From Leucobacter celer subsp. astrifaciens (GTDB lineage: Bacteria; Actinomycetota; Actinomycetes; Actinomycetales; Microbacteriaceae), in assembly GCF_001273835.1 (NCBI RefSeq), contig NZ_JHEI01000132.1, positions 186,001 to 250,000 on the forward strand: a stretch of DNA of 64,000 nucleotides. Reading direction: 5' to 3'. How positions within the stretch are numbered: the first letter of the stretch is position 1; every line of letters starts with the position of its first letter. This document shows positions 52,243 to 61,613 of the stretch, one piece after another. The translations under genes and the position numbers were made by a program. Under the pieces are notes generated by a model that was not told the origin of the DNA, ran no database searches, and worked only from the letters and a program-made list of their open reading frames with translations.

Positions 52243-55200
52243 CTACGCGTCGAACTGCAGCGCGCGGGCGAGGAGGGCCTCCTGCTCGACCGCGTGCACC
52301 TTCGCCGATCCCGTCGAGGGGGCGGCCGAAGCCGATCGGGAGATCACGCGGATGCGGTCGTTCGCCAGGTGCTTCGACAGCTCGAGCGAGATGAACGGCC
52401 AAGCCCCCTGGTTCTCGGGCTCGTCCTGCACCCACACCAGATCGACGCCGCTGTACTGAGCCAGCACCCGGCCCAGCTGCGGGCCGGGGATCGGGTAGTA
52501 CTGCTCGACGCGGACGAGCGCGACACGGGGGTCGGGGCGCTTGTCGAGGGCCGCGCGCAGATCGTAGTAGATCTTGCCCGAGACCAGCAGAACCCGCTCG
52601 ACGGCCTGCTTGTCCTCGACCACCGGATCGTCGATCACCGGCTGGAAGGTGCCGCTGGTGAACTCTTCGACCGAGGAGGTCGCGCCGCGCAGACGCAGCA
52701 TCGACTTCGGGGTGAAGACGATCAGCGGCTTGCGGGGGCGTGCGTAGGCCTGTCGGCGCAGCAGGTGGAAGTAGTTGGCCGGGGTCGACGGGCGGGCGAC
52801 GATCATGTTGTCCTCGGCGCACAGCTGCAGGTATCGCTCGATGCGCGCGGAGGAGTGATCGGGGCCCTGCCCCTCGTACCCGTGCGGCAGCAGCAGGACG
52901 ACCGACGAACGCTGGCCCCACTTCTGCTCGGCCGCGGCGATGTACTCGTCGATCACGGCCTGCGCGGTGTTCGCGAAGTCGCCGAACTGCGCCTCCCACA
53001 GCACGAGCGCGTCTTCCCGCTGCAGCGAGTAGCCGTACTCGAAGGCGAGGGCGGCGTACTCGGAGAGCAGCGAGTCGTAGATCCAGAACCGAGCCTGCTC
53101 ATCGGAGAGGTTGAGCAGCGGGATCCACTCCTGCCCGTTCTTGCGATCGTGGAAGACCGCGTGGCGCTGCGCGAAGGTTCCGCGGCGGGCGTCCTGTCCG
53201 ACGAAGCGCACCGCGGTGCCCTCGATGAGCAGCGAACCCAGAGCGAGCAGCTCGCCGAAGCCCCAGTCGATGCCGCCCTCGCGGGTCATGGCGAAGCGCT
53301 TGTTGAGCAGTTGCTGCAGCTTCTGGTGCACGGTGAAGCCCTCGGGCTTGTTCGCGAAGGCGTCGCCGATGCGCTCGACCACACTGAGGTCCACGGCCGT
53401 CTCGAGCGGAGCGGGGCCGGGGCCGCCGACCTCGGCGAGCTCGGCGATGCCGCTCGCGCCGACGATCGGGATCGAACCGGTCTGCGCCGCGTGCGTCTCC
53501 TGGAAGGCCAGCTCGAGGCGATCCTGGAAGTCCTGCTTCGCCTTGTCGTACTCCTCCTCGGTGATGTCGCCGCGACCGACGAGCGCGCTCGTGTACAGGC
53601 GACGGGTGGAGCGCTTGGCCTCGATGAGGTCGGTCATGAGCGGCTGGGTCATCGAGGGGTCGTCGCCCTCGTTGTGGCCGCGGCGGCGGTAGCACACCAG
53701 ATCGATGATGACGTCGATGTGGAAGCGCTGGCGGAACTCGTAGGCGAGCTTCGCCACGCGCACGACCGACTCGGGATCGTCGCCGTTCACGTGGAAGATC
53801 GGCGCCTGCACCACCTTGCCGACCTCGGAGGAGTAGATGCCCGAGCGGGAATCCACGGGAAGGGTGGTGAAACCGACCTGGTTGTTGATGATGATGTGGA
53901 TCGTGCCGCCCGTGCGGTAGCCGCGCAGCTGCGACATCTGCAGGGTCTCGTAGACGACGCCCTGGCCGGCCATGGCCGCGTCGCCGTGGACGAGGATCGG
54001 CAGCGTGGTGAACGAGCCGATCGGCTTCAGATCCTGCTTGGCGCGCACGATGCCCTCGAGCACGCCGTTGACGGTCTCGAGGTGCGAGGGGTTGGCGGCG
54101 AGGTGGATGGGCACCTGCGTACCGTTGGGGGCGGTGAAGACGCCGGAGGTGCCGAGGTGGTACTTGACGTCGCCCGAGCCGCCCTTCTGGGCCTGGGCTC
54201 CCTCGAACTCGCGGAAGATCTGACCGTAGGTCTTGCCCGCGATGTTGGAGAGCACGTTGAGGCGGCCGCGGTGGGCCATGCCGATGTCGACGCTGTCGAC
54301 GCCGTCCTCGGCCGCATCGATGAGCATCGCGTCGAGCAGCGGGATGACCGACTCGCTGCCCTCCAGGCTGAAGCGCTTCTGGCCCACGTACTTGGTCTGC
54401 AGGAAGGTCTCGAAGGCCTCGGCCTCGTTGAGCTTCTCGAGGATGCGCATCTGCTCGTCGTGGCTCGGCTTGGCGTAGGGCACCTCGAGCTGCTCGCGCA
54501 GCCAGAGGCGCTGCGCCGGATCCTGGATGTGCATGTACTCGATGCCGATCTTGCGGCAGTAGGAGTCGCGCAGCACGCCGAGGATGTCGCGCAGCTTCAT
54601 CGCGCGCTTGCCCCCGATGCCGCCGGTCACGAACTCCCGGTCGAGGTCCCAGAAGGTGAGGCCGTGCGACTCGATCTCGAGGTCGGGGTGGGTGCGCTGC
54701 TGGTACTCGAGCGGGTCGACGTCCGCCATCATGTGGCCGCGCACGCGGAAGGAGTTGATGAGCTCCTGCACACGAGCGGTCTTGTCGATCGCGCCGGAGA
54801 TGTCGACGTGGATGTCGGACGCCCACTGCACGGGCTTGTACGGGATGCGCAGCGCTGCGAAGATCTCCTCGTAGAAGCGATGCCCGCCGGTGAGCCGCTC
54901 GTGCACGAGCTTCAGGAACTCGCCGGATCCGGCGCCCTGGATCACGCGGTGGTCGTAGGTGCTCGTGAGCGTGATGGTCTTGCCGACGCCGAGGTTGGTG
55001 AGGACCTCCTGCGAGGCGCCCTGGAACTCGGCCGGGTACTCGAGCGCGCCCGCGCCGATGATGCAGCCCTGGCCCTGCATGAGGCGCGGCACCGAGTGCT
55101 CGGTGCCGATGCCGCCCGGGTTGGTGAGCGAGATGGTGGTGCCCTGGAAATCGGCAGCGGTGAGCTTGTTGTCGCGGGTGCGCTTCACCAGGTCCTCGTA

Positions 55201-55920
55201 GGCCGCGAGGTACTCGTTGAAGTCGAGCGTCTCGGCCCGCTTGAGCGAGGGGACCAGGAGCGAGCGGGTGCCGTCGGGCTTGGGCACGTCGATCGCGATC
55301 CCGAGCCCGATGTGCGCGGGTGCCACGACCGAGGGCTTGCCGTCGATCTCGGCGTAGGCCACGTTCTGGCTGGGGAACTCCTTGATCGACTGGATCAGCG
55401 CCCAGCCGATGAGGTGGGTGAAGGAGACCTTGCCGCCACGGCTGCGCCGCAGGTGATTGTTGACGACGATGCGGTTGTCGATCAGGAGCTTCGCCGGGAT
55501 GGTGCGCACGCTGGTGGCGGTGGGGACCGTGAGGCTCTGGTCCATGTTCTTGGAGAGGGTGCGGGCCATGCCCTTGAGCGGCGTGACCTCGTCCTCCCGA
55601 GTCTCCTCGGCCTCGGCGCGGGGAGCGGAGCGCGGTGCGTCGGCGGGGATCGGCGCCTCACGGGGAGCCGCGTTCGTCGTGCGCGCGGGCTGCGCCGGCG
55701 TGGTGATCGGGGTGGTCGAGGGGCCGACGTTGACCTGGGGCTGCGGTGCGGCGGGAACCTGAGCGGTGGTCCCGTACTTCTCCAGCACCGGCCACCATGA
55801 GCGGTCTACCGAATTCTTGTCGACTTGATACTGCTTCCACAGCTCGTCGACGAGCCACTCATTTGCACCGAAATCTCCTGCGGGACCAGCCTGTCCAGTG
55901 GTCTCCGTGCGCTCCGCCAA
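52243..55920 (-). CDS. kgd: Multifunctional 2-oxoglutarate decarboxylase/dehydrogenase (E2-E1 fusion)
   Basis: A 1225-residue actinobacterial 2-oxoglutarate enzyme. DFGANEWLVDELWKQYQVDKNSVDRSWW is the short N-terminal domain; a Pro/Ala linker follows. The E2-like succinyltransferase core has the catalytic TYDHRVIQGAGSGEF; the ThDP-dependent E1 region has HRGRLNVLSN and GDAAMAGQGVVYE. It converts 2-oxoglutarate to succinyl-CoA or succinic semialdehyde and links the hydroxyproline product to sucCD. I prefer TTG 55920, which has AGAGGA at 8 nt; the in-frame ATG at 55941 would add seven residues but lacks a Shine-Dalgarno. Confidence 0.94.
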   Translation of the reverse strand: MAERTETTGQAGPAGDFGANEWLVDELWKQYQVDKNSVDRSWWPVLEKYGTTAQVPAAPQPQVNVGPSTTPITTPAQPARTTNAAPREAPIPADAPRSAPRAEAEETREDEVTPLKGMARTLSKNMDQSLTVPTATSVRTIPAKLLIDNRIVVNNHLRRSRGGKVSFTHLIGWALIQSIKEFPSQNVAYAEIDGKPSVVAPAHIGLGIAIDVPKPDGTRSLLVPSLKRAETLDFNEYLAAYEDLVKRTRDNKLTAADFQGTTISLTNPGGIGTEHSVPRLMQGQGCIIGAGALEYPAEFQGASQEVLTNLGVGKTITLTSTYDHRVIQGAGSGEFLKLVHERLTGGHRFYEEIFAALRIPYKPVQWASDIHVDISGAIDKTARVQELINSFRVRGHMMADVDPLEYQQRTHPDLEIESHGLTFWDLDREFVTGGIGGKRAMKLRDILGVLRDSYCRKIGIEYMHIQDPAQRLWLREQLEVPYAKPSHDEQMRILEKLNEAEAFETFLQTKYVGQKRFSLEGSESVIPLLDAMLIDAAEDGVDSVDIGMAHRGRLNVLSNIAGKTYGQIFREFEGAQAQKGGSGDVKYHLGTSGVFTAPNGTQVPIHLAANPSHLETVNGVLEGIVRAKQDLKPIGSFTTLPILVHGDAAMAGQGVVYETLQMSQLRGYRTGGTIHIIINNQVGFTTLPVDSRSGIYSSEVGKVVQAPIFHVNGDDPESVVRVAKLAYEFRQRFHIDVIIDLVCYRRRGHNEGDDPSMTQPLMTDLIEAKRSTRRLYTSALVGRGDITEEEYDKAKQDFQDRLELAFQETHAAQTGSIPIVGASGIAELAEVGGPGPAPLETAVDLSVVERIGDAFANKPEGFTVHQKLQQLLNKRFAMTREGGIDWGFGELLALGSLLIEGTAVRFVGQDARRGTFAQRHAVFHDRKNGQEWIPLLNLSDEQARFWIYDSLLSEYAALAFEYGYSLQREDALVLWEAQFGDFANTAQAVIDEYIAAAEQKWGQRSSVVLLLPHGYEGQGPDHSSARIERYLQLCAEDNMIVARPSTPANYFHLLRRQAYARPRKPLIVFTPKSMLRLRGATSSVEEFTSGTFQPVIDDPVVEDKQAVERVLLVSGKIYYDLRAALDKRPDPRVALVRVEQYYPIPGPQLGRVLAQYSGVDLVWVQDEPENQGAWPFISLELSKHLANDRIRVISRSASAAPSTGSAKVHAVEQEALLARALQFDA

Positions 55921-56165
55921 AGCGACGTCCTCTCGTTTCATGCCGGGTGAGGCAAAGGTGTAGTAGCCGAGGGTGTGGCTCCATAGCCGTACCTCAACTA
56001 AGCCTACGCCTTTCGGGGCGATCGTGCGGCCATACTCCCAGCAGAATCTGCAGCGTCTGCTGGTACAGTCTGTAAGCCTATGGACGCAGACTCTCGAAGA
56101 CCGGCGGAGCCCCCGAGTACCGGCCGCGCTGAAGCGCGGCATTTCGCATCCACCAGGAGCCGCCG

Positions 56166-57506
56166 GTGAACGACTGGATCCTCCTGCTCATCGGCATTCT
56201 GCTCACCGTGGGCACCGGCATCTTCGTCGCCGCCGAATTCTCGCTCGTGGCGCTCGACCGCCAAGATCTCGAGCGACGCAGATCCGCCGGCGAACGCGGC
56301 CTTGATCGTGTGATCCGGGGCCTCTCGATCACCTCGACGCACCTGTCGAGCGCGCAGCTGGGCATCACCCTCACGACGCTGCTCGCGGGGTACACGCTGG
56401 AGCCCGCCATCAGCGGCTTCCTCGACGGACCGCTCGGAGCGCTCGGCGTGCCCGAGGGACTGCGGCGCGCCATCAGCGCCCCCATCGCGGTGGCGCTCGC
56501 GACCGTCTTCTCCATGATCGTGGGCGAGCTCGTGCCCAAGAACTTCGCGCTGGCGAAACCGCTCGCGACCGCGCGTCTCGTGATGCCGGCTCAGGGGGCG
56601 TTCACCGCGACCTTCAAGCCCGCGATCCTCGTGCTCAACGGCAGCGCGAACGGCATCCTGCGCGGGATCGGCATCGAGCCGAAGGAGGAGCTCTCGGGCG
56701 CCAGATCGGCCGAGGAGCTCTCCTCGCTCGTGCGCCACTCCGCGAGCGCGGGCCTGCTCGAGGCCGACACCGCGACCCTGCTCGACCGCACGCTGCGCTT
56801 CTCCGAGTTGACCGCGGCCGACGTGATGACCCCCCGGCTCAAGGTCGAGAGCCTGCAGCGGCTCGAACCGGCGACAGCCGTGCTCGAGCTGTCGGGTCGC
56901 ACGGGATTCTCGCGCTTCCCCGTGATCGACGAGGATCGCGACGACGTGGTGGGTGTGGTGCACGTGAAGCAGGCGGTGGCCGTGCCCAGGGCCAGGAGGC
57001 CCGAGGTGCCGGTGGCGGCGCTCGCCGAGGAGCTGGTGCGCGTACCGGAGACCATGCGTCTGGACCAGCTGCTCGAGGAACTGCGCTCCACCGGCTTCCA
57101 GCTGGCCATCGTGGTGGACGAGTACGGCGGCACGGCCGGCATCGTCACGCTCGAGGACCTGGTCGAGGAGATCGTGGGCGAGGTGGCCGATGAGCACGAC
57201 CGCGCCGCGGCCGGCGTCGTCGGCACCGCGGAGAAGATGACCTTCCCGGCCGACCTGCGACCCGACGAGGTCCTCGATCAGACCGGGATCGACATTCCGG
57301 ACAGCGATGAGTACGACACCGTCGCCGGCTTCGTGCTGCGCGAGCTCGGCCGCATCCCCGAGCCGGGCGACGAGGTGATGCTCGCCGACGGCGGCACGCT
57401 GCGCGTCGAGCGCATGGATGGACGCCGCATCGCGCGGCTGCGCTATACGAGCGTGCCGCTGCCCGAAGGGGCCGACGCGATCGACGACCGGGAGGACGGA
57501 CGATGA
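56166..57506 (+). CDS. CNNM/CBS-domain membrane protein (HlyC/CorC family)
   Basis: A 446-residue protein with a DUF21/CNNM membrane domain (about 1-200; ILLTVGTGIFVAAEFSLVALDR), two CBS domains (about 210-330; VMTPRLKVESLQ, FQLAIVVDEYGGTAGIVTLEDLVEEIVGEVADEHD) and a CorC/HlyC C-terminal domain. The family is linked to Mg2+/Co2+ efflux and older 'hemolysin' labels are misleading. GTG 56166 follows AGGAG at six bases. Its stop overlaps the paralogous next gene. Confidence 0.88.
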   Translation: MNDWILLLIGILLTVGTGIFVAAEFSLVALDRQDLERRRSAGERGLDRVIRGLSITSTHLSSAQLGITLTTLLAGYTLEPAISGFLDGPLGALGVPEGLRRAISAPIAVALATVFSMIVGELVPKNFALAKPLATARLVMPAQGAFTATFKPAILVLNGSANGILRGIGIEPKEELSGARSAEELSSLVRHSASAGLLEADTATLLDRTLRFSELTAADVMTPRLKVESLQRLEPATAVLELSGRTGFSRFPVIDEDRDDVVGVVHVKQAVAVPRARRPEVPVAALAEELVRVPETMRLDQLLEELRSTGFQLAIVVDEYGGTAGIVTLEDLVEEIVGEVADEHDRAAAGVVGTAEKMTFPADLRPDEVLDQTGIDIPDSDEYDTVAGFVLRELGRIPEPGDEVMLADGGTLRVERMDGRRIARLRYTSVPLPEGADAIDDREDGR

Positions 57507-58549
57507 GCGACTGGATGGGCATCGTCTGGCTCGTGGTGCTGCTCGTGATCAACGCCTTCTTCGTCGGTGCGGAGTTCGCGGTGATCTCCGCACGGCGATC
57601 CCAGATCGAGCCGAGGGCCGACGCCGGCTCGAAGCGCGCCAAGACGGCGCTCTATGCGATGGAGCACGCGACGCTCATGCTCGCGACCAGCCAGCTCGGC
57701 ATCACCGTGTGCTCGCTGCTGATCCTCAACGTCTCGGAACCCGCGATCCACCACCTGCTCGAGGGGCCGCTCGCCTGGACCGGGCTCGCCCCCGAAGCGG
57801 TGAGCATCACGGCGTTCGTGCTGACGCTGCTGGGCGTCTCCTACCTGCACGTGGTGTTCGGCGAGATGGTGCCGAAGAACGCGGCCTTCTCGATGCCGGA
57901 TCAGGCCGTGCTGCTGCTCGCGCCGCCGCTCGTCGCGGTCTCGCGCCTGCTGCGCCACGTGATCGCCGCGCTCAACGCGATCGCGAACGGGGTGCTGCGC
58001 CTCTTCGGCGTCGAACCGAAGTCGGAGACCAACAGCACCTACACGCTCGAGGAGGTCGCGAGCATCGTGAGTCATTCGACGCGCGAGGGCGTGCTGGAAG
58101 ACCGCAGCGGTGCGCTCACGGCGGCGTTCGAGTTCACCACCAAGCGGGCGGAGGACCTGCTCGTGCCGCTCGACCGGCTCGTGGTGCTGCCTGCGGGCTC
58201 GACTCCGGGCGACGTCGAAGCGGCTGTCGCGAGGCACGGCTTCTCCCGGTACCCGATCGCGGGCGCCGACGGCGAGCTCGACGGCTACGTGCACATCAAG
58301 GACCTCGTGCGGCTGGGGGAGGAGCGGATCTCCGAGGCGATCCCGCCCAAGCGCATTCGCGAGATGGTCTCGGTCCACGCCGCCACGGAGCTGGAGGATG
58401 TGCTCGCGCGCATGCAGGCGCGCGGGATCCACCTCGCCCGCATCCACGATTCAGAGGGCGGAGAGCTGGGCGTCGTGTTCCTCGAGGACGTGATCGAGGA
58501 GCTCGTCGGCGAGATCCATGACGCGACGAAGCGGCAGCGGTACGAATAG
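57503..58549 (+). CDS. Second CNNM/CBS membrane protein
   Basis: A 348-residue paralogue of the preceding protein, with the same DUF21 start (WLVVLLVINAFFVGAEFAVISARRSQIE) and two CBS domains, but it ends after ...VIEELVGEIHDATKR and so lacks the C-terminal CorC/HlyC domain. The two probably form a heteromeric ion-transport complex. They overlap by 4 bp. Confidence 0.87.
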   Translation: MSDWMGIVWLVVLLVINAFFVGAEFAVISARRSQIEPRADAGSKRAKTALYAMEHATLMLATSQLGITVCSLLILNVSEPAIHHLLEGPLAWTGLAPEAVSITAFVLTLLGVSYLHVVFGEMVPKNAAFSMPDQAVLLLAPPLVAVSRLLRHVIAALNAIANGVLRLFGVEPKSETNSTYTLEEVASIVSHSTREGVLEDRSGALTAAFEFTTKRAEDLLVPLDRLVVLPAGSTPGDVEAAVARHGFSRYPIAGADGELDGYVHIKDLVRLGEERISEAIPPKRIREMVSVHAATELEDVLARMQARGIHLARIHDSEGGELGVVFLEDVIEELVGEIHDATKRQRYE

Positions 58550-58562
58550 CCGGGAGCCTTGC

Positions 58563-58759
58563 GCCGTGTTGGGTTTCGACTCCCTCCTTCGTCGGTCGCT
58601 CAACCGGCGGAGGGGAGTGTCCTCGCTGGTTGAGCGAGGCGGAGCCGAGTCGAAACCGGGGTGCGCCGTGTTGAGTTTCGACTCCCTTCTTCGTCGGTCG
58701 CTCAACCGTCGGAGGGGAGTGTTCTCGCTGGTTGAGCGAGGCGGAGCCGAGTCGAAACC
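58563..58759. repeat. Two tandem 102-bp units of paired REP-like elements
   Basis: A unit of about 102 bp beginning GCGCCGTGTTG (58563) is repeated from 58663, more than 90% identical. Each unit has a reverse REP-like arm (58572-58605; 58674-58707) and a forward arm (58628-58657; 58730-58759). The repeat fills the spacer between convergent genes. Confidence 0.85.
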
Positions 58760-58774
58760 TGCGACGGCGGCGAA

Positions 58775-59362
58775 TCAGTGAGCAGTGAGTACGATGTGCG
58801 CCGAGATCTCGTCGAGCGGGAGCTCCGCGCCGGCGACGAGCGGGTTGTCCGGGATGCTCAGCGTGACATCGAACTCGGCGGCGTCCTTGCTCAGCACGGT
58901 CGGTGTGAGGCGCACGGTCGTTCCGGTGCGCACCGCTCCGTTCACGGAGAGCGTGCCGGTCACGGTGACGGTGCCGACCTCGCTGTTCGCCCGGCGCAGC
59001 GCCGTCGGCTCGGTGAGTACGAACTCGGCGTCGGGCAGTCCCTCGGCGCTCACTTCGTACCGCGCTTCGGTGATCACGCCGTCGTTGAGCACGATGTATC
59101 CCGACGACGTCACCCGACCATCGAGCAGGGCCTGCAGCGCCGGGTTGTCGACCGGGGTCAGCAGCTGGGTGTCGGAGATGTCGTAGGTCCTGGTCGTCGG
59201 CATCTCGAGCAGGTCGGAATCGACTGCCGCGCGCAGCTCGGCGGCCTGCACGCTCGTGCTCGGAGCGGGGGCGCACCCGGCGAGGCACAGCGGCAGCGCG
59301 GCCGACACGGTCGCGATGAACCCGATGGCTCGCGCGGAACGACTCACCTGCACTGCAGTCAC
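58775..59362 (-). CDS. Lipoprotein, YceI-like C-terminal half
   Basis: A 195-residue predicted lipoprotein with lipobox LAGC (Cys about 30). The remainder is beta-rich; GTVTVTGTLSVNGAVRTGTTVRLTP and DEISAHIVLTAH resemble the closing strands of YceI-like lipid-binding proteins, but the match is loose. Start codon choice among GTGs at 59362, 59353 and 59347 is uncertain. Confidence 0.6.
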   Translation of the reverse strand: MTAVQVSRSARAIGFIATVSAALPLCLAGCAPAPSTSVQAAELRAAVDSDLLEMPTTRTYDISDTQLLTPVDNPALQALLDGRVTSSGYIVLNDGVITEARYEVSAEGLPDAEFVLTEPTALRRANSEVGTVTVTGTLSVNGAVRTGTTVRLTPTVLSKDAAEFDVTLSIPDNPLVAGAELPLDEISAHIVLTAH

Positions 59363-59445
59363 AGACCCGACCCTTCGCGTTCGACGTACCCGCTGAGACT
59401 ACGCGCCGAAGGTGAGAGGCGGCCTAAAGCGCGATGTGTGCGGGC

Positions 59446-60741
59446 TTATGCGTCGCGCAGCGCGTCGACGGGTTCGATGCGAGCGGCCTTCACCGCGGGG
59501 TAGCCGCCGGCGGCGAGACCGACCAGCGCTCCGACCACGACGCCGAGCGGCGCGGCCCAGGAGGCGATCACGGGAGTCCACTGCTGCATCACGCACACGG
59601 CGATCAGCGCGAAGAGGCCGACGGCCACTCCGATGAGCCCGCCCAGCACTCCCGTCGTGAGCGACTCGAGGATGAACTGACGGGCGATGTCGCGAGTTCG
59701 CGCCCCCAACGCCCGTCGCAGGCCGATCTCGCCGCGCCGCTCCGAGACGGAGAGCAGCGTGACGTTGGCGATGCCGATACCGCCGCCCACCAGGGCCACG
59801 ATGCCGATCGCGAGGAAGAGCACATTGATGTCGGCCTCGACGTTCGACTGCAACTCGTTCGTGCTGCTGGGCGCGGACACCTTGAAGGCCTCCGGGTCGT
59901 TGGGGTTGAGCGCGAGCGGGGCCTGGCGCGCGACCACGGAGCCGGCGCCGACGTCGATGCGCAGGTCGAGGCTGTCGGCCGCGGTGAGTCCGAGCCCGGC
60001 GCGTGCCGTGCTCACGGGCACGATCACCGAATCGAGCAGCCCGCTGCGCGTGCCGACGTCGCCGATGATGCCGATGACCGTATAGGCGCGGTCTCCGATG
60101 AAGACCGCGGGCTGCCCGGTGACGCGGTTGATCCCGAGTTGCTCGGCCGCGCTCGCTCCGAGCACCGCGACGCGATCCCTCCGCTCCTCGTGCCCGGAGT
60201 CGTAGAAGCGGCCCGTCTGCACCGATCCTCGCACCACGTCCAGCAGCTCCGGGGAAGCCGCGATCACGGGCGGAGAGCTCCGCTGCGCGGCCGAGGGATC
60301 CTGCACCTGCACCGCGTCGACCCGGGGAGCGTTCGGCACCTTCGCGTAGAGCGCCGCGCGCTCGACGCCGGCGAGCGTCTCCGTGCGCTCCACCGCGTCC
60401 CAGGGGATGCGGGACGTCGCGCGCTCCTTCCCGCCCGGGGAGCTCGTCGAACCCGGCTCGACGGTGACACGGGTCGCAGCCAGCGCGTCGAACTGCTGCG
60501 CGATCTGGCCCGCGGCGGTTTGAGCGAAACCGATCGTCGCCACGAGCGAGGCGATCCCGAGCACGGTTCCGATCAGCGTGATCACGAGCCGAGAGGGCCG
60601 TGCGCCGACCCCCTCGAGCGACTCGTGCACCAGGTCGCGCACGGAGACCGCCGGCTGCCGCGGACGGCCGCGCCCGCCGAACCGCCTGCGTGGCTTCTGC
60701 TGCGCGGAACCTCGTTCCTCCGCCGGGGCCCCGCGCTTCAC
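59446..60741 (-). CDS. MacB/FtsX-type ABC transporter permease
   Basis: A 431-residue permease: an N-terminal cytoplasmic segment, one helix (RLVITLIGTVLGIASLVATIGFA), a large extracellular MacB periplasmic core-like domain, and three helices at the C-terminus with the conserved VSERRGEIGLRRALGARTRDIARQFILESL. It forms an export machine with the adjacent ATPase and adaptor. The start overlaps the ATPase stop by 4 bp. Substrate unknown. Confidence 0.88.
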   Translation of the reverse strand: MKRGAPAEERGSAQQKPRRRFGGRGRPRQPAVSVRDLVHESLEGVGARPSRLVITLIGTVLGIASLVATIGFAQTAAGQIAQQFDALAATRVTVEPGSTSSPGGKERATSRIPWDAVERTETLAGVERAALYAKVPNAPRVDAVQVQDPSAAQRSSPPVIAASPELLDVVRGSVQTGRFYDSGHEERRDRVAVLGASAAEQLGINRVTGQPAVFIGDRAYTVIGIIGDVGTRSGLLDSVIVPVSTARAGLGLTAADSLDLRIDVGAGSVVARQAPLALNPNDPEAFKVSAPSSTNELQSNVEADINVLFLAIGIVALVGGGIGIANVTLLSVSERRGEIGLRRALGARTRDIARQFILESLTTGVLGGLIGVAVGLFALIAVCVMQQWTPVIASWAAPLGVVVGALVGLAAGGYPAVKAARIEPVDALRDA

Positions 60742-61613
60742 GCCAACTCCGAGAGTTCGCCGTCGTGCATGCGCACGCGCCTGCCGGCCGAGGCCGCCAC
60801 CGCTTCGTCGTGGGTGATCATCACGATCGTGAGGCCGTCGGCTCCCAGCTCGTCGAAGAGGCGCATGATCGACGCGGAGTTCTGCCGGTCGAGGTTGCCC
60901 GTCGGCTCGTCGGCCAGCAGCAGCCGCGGTGATGTGCAGACGGCGCGCGCGATGGCCACGCGCTGGCGCTCGCCGCCCGAGAGCGTGCCCGGGGAGAAGT
61001 CGACGCGGTGCGTGAGGCCGACGCGCTCGAGCGCCGCACGGGCCAGCGGCTCCCGCTGCTCGTGCCCGAGACCGGCGTAGGTGCCCGCGAGCATCACGTT
61101 CTCGAGCACGGTGCGGGTGGGGAGCAGATGGAACGACTGGAACACGAAGCCGATGGCGCGACTGCGCAGCGCCGCGCGGTCGTCGTCGCCGAGCTGGGAG
61201 ACATCGACGCCCTCGAACAGGAAGCGGCCGGTGCTGGGACGGTCGAGCAGGCCGAGGGTGTTGAGCATGGTCGACTTGCCCGAGCCCGACGGCCCGACGA
61301 TGGCCAGGTAGTCGCCGCGCTCGACCGTGAGGTCGATACCGCGCAGCGCGTTGACCGGGGGCGGGCCGGGGAAGAATCGCGTGACGTCTTCGAGCTGGAT
61401 GACGGGCCCCGGGTAATCGGGGTCGCCGGCGGGCGCCGTGCTCCCGGTGCTCGTGGCCCGGGCCCGTGCGCGCGCCCGGCGGCGCGCCGTGCGCACCACC
61501 CGGCGGTCGGCGGCGCGGGGACGCAGCGCAGCGGCATCCGAGCCTGCCGGCTGATCCTCGGTGCTCGCGGGTTGATCCTCGGTGCTCGCCAGCAGATCCT
61601 CGATGCGGCTCAC
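60738..61613 (-). CDS. MacB/LolD-type ABC transporter ATPase
   Basis: A 291-residue ATPase with Walker A GPSGSGKS, Q-loop FVFQSFHLLPTRTV, signature LSGGERQRV and Walker B LLLADEPTGN. The first 70 residues are an unusual basic/acidic leader with two copies of ASTEDQP. GTG start overlapping the adaptor stop. Confidence 0.9.
   Translation of the reverse strand: MSRIEDLLASTEDQPASTEDQPAGSDAAALRPRAADRRVVRTARRRARARARATSTGSTAPAGDPDYPGPVIQLEDVTRFFPGPPPVNALRGIDLTVERGDYLAIVGPSGSGKSTMLNTLGLLDRPSTGRFLFEGVDVSQLGDDDRAALRSRAIGFVFQSFHLLPTRTVLENVMLAGTYAGLGHEQREPLARAALERVGLTHRVDFSPGTLSGGERQRVAIARAVCTSPRLLLADEPTGNLDRQNSASIMRLFDELGADGLTIVMITHDEAVAASAGRRVRMHDGELSELA

Noticed and set aside
52294..55800. 1168-codon plus-strand open frame opposite kgd
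   Set aside because: Mirror of kgd codon bias; kgd has full catalytic motifs.
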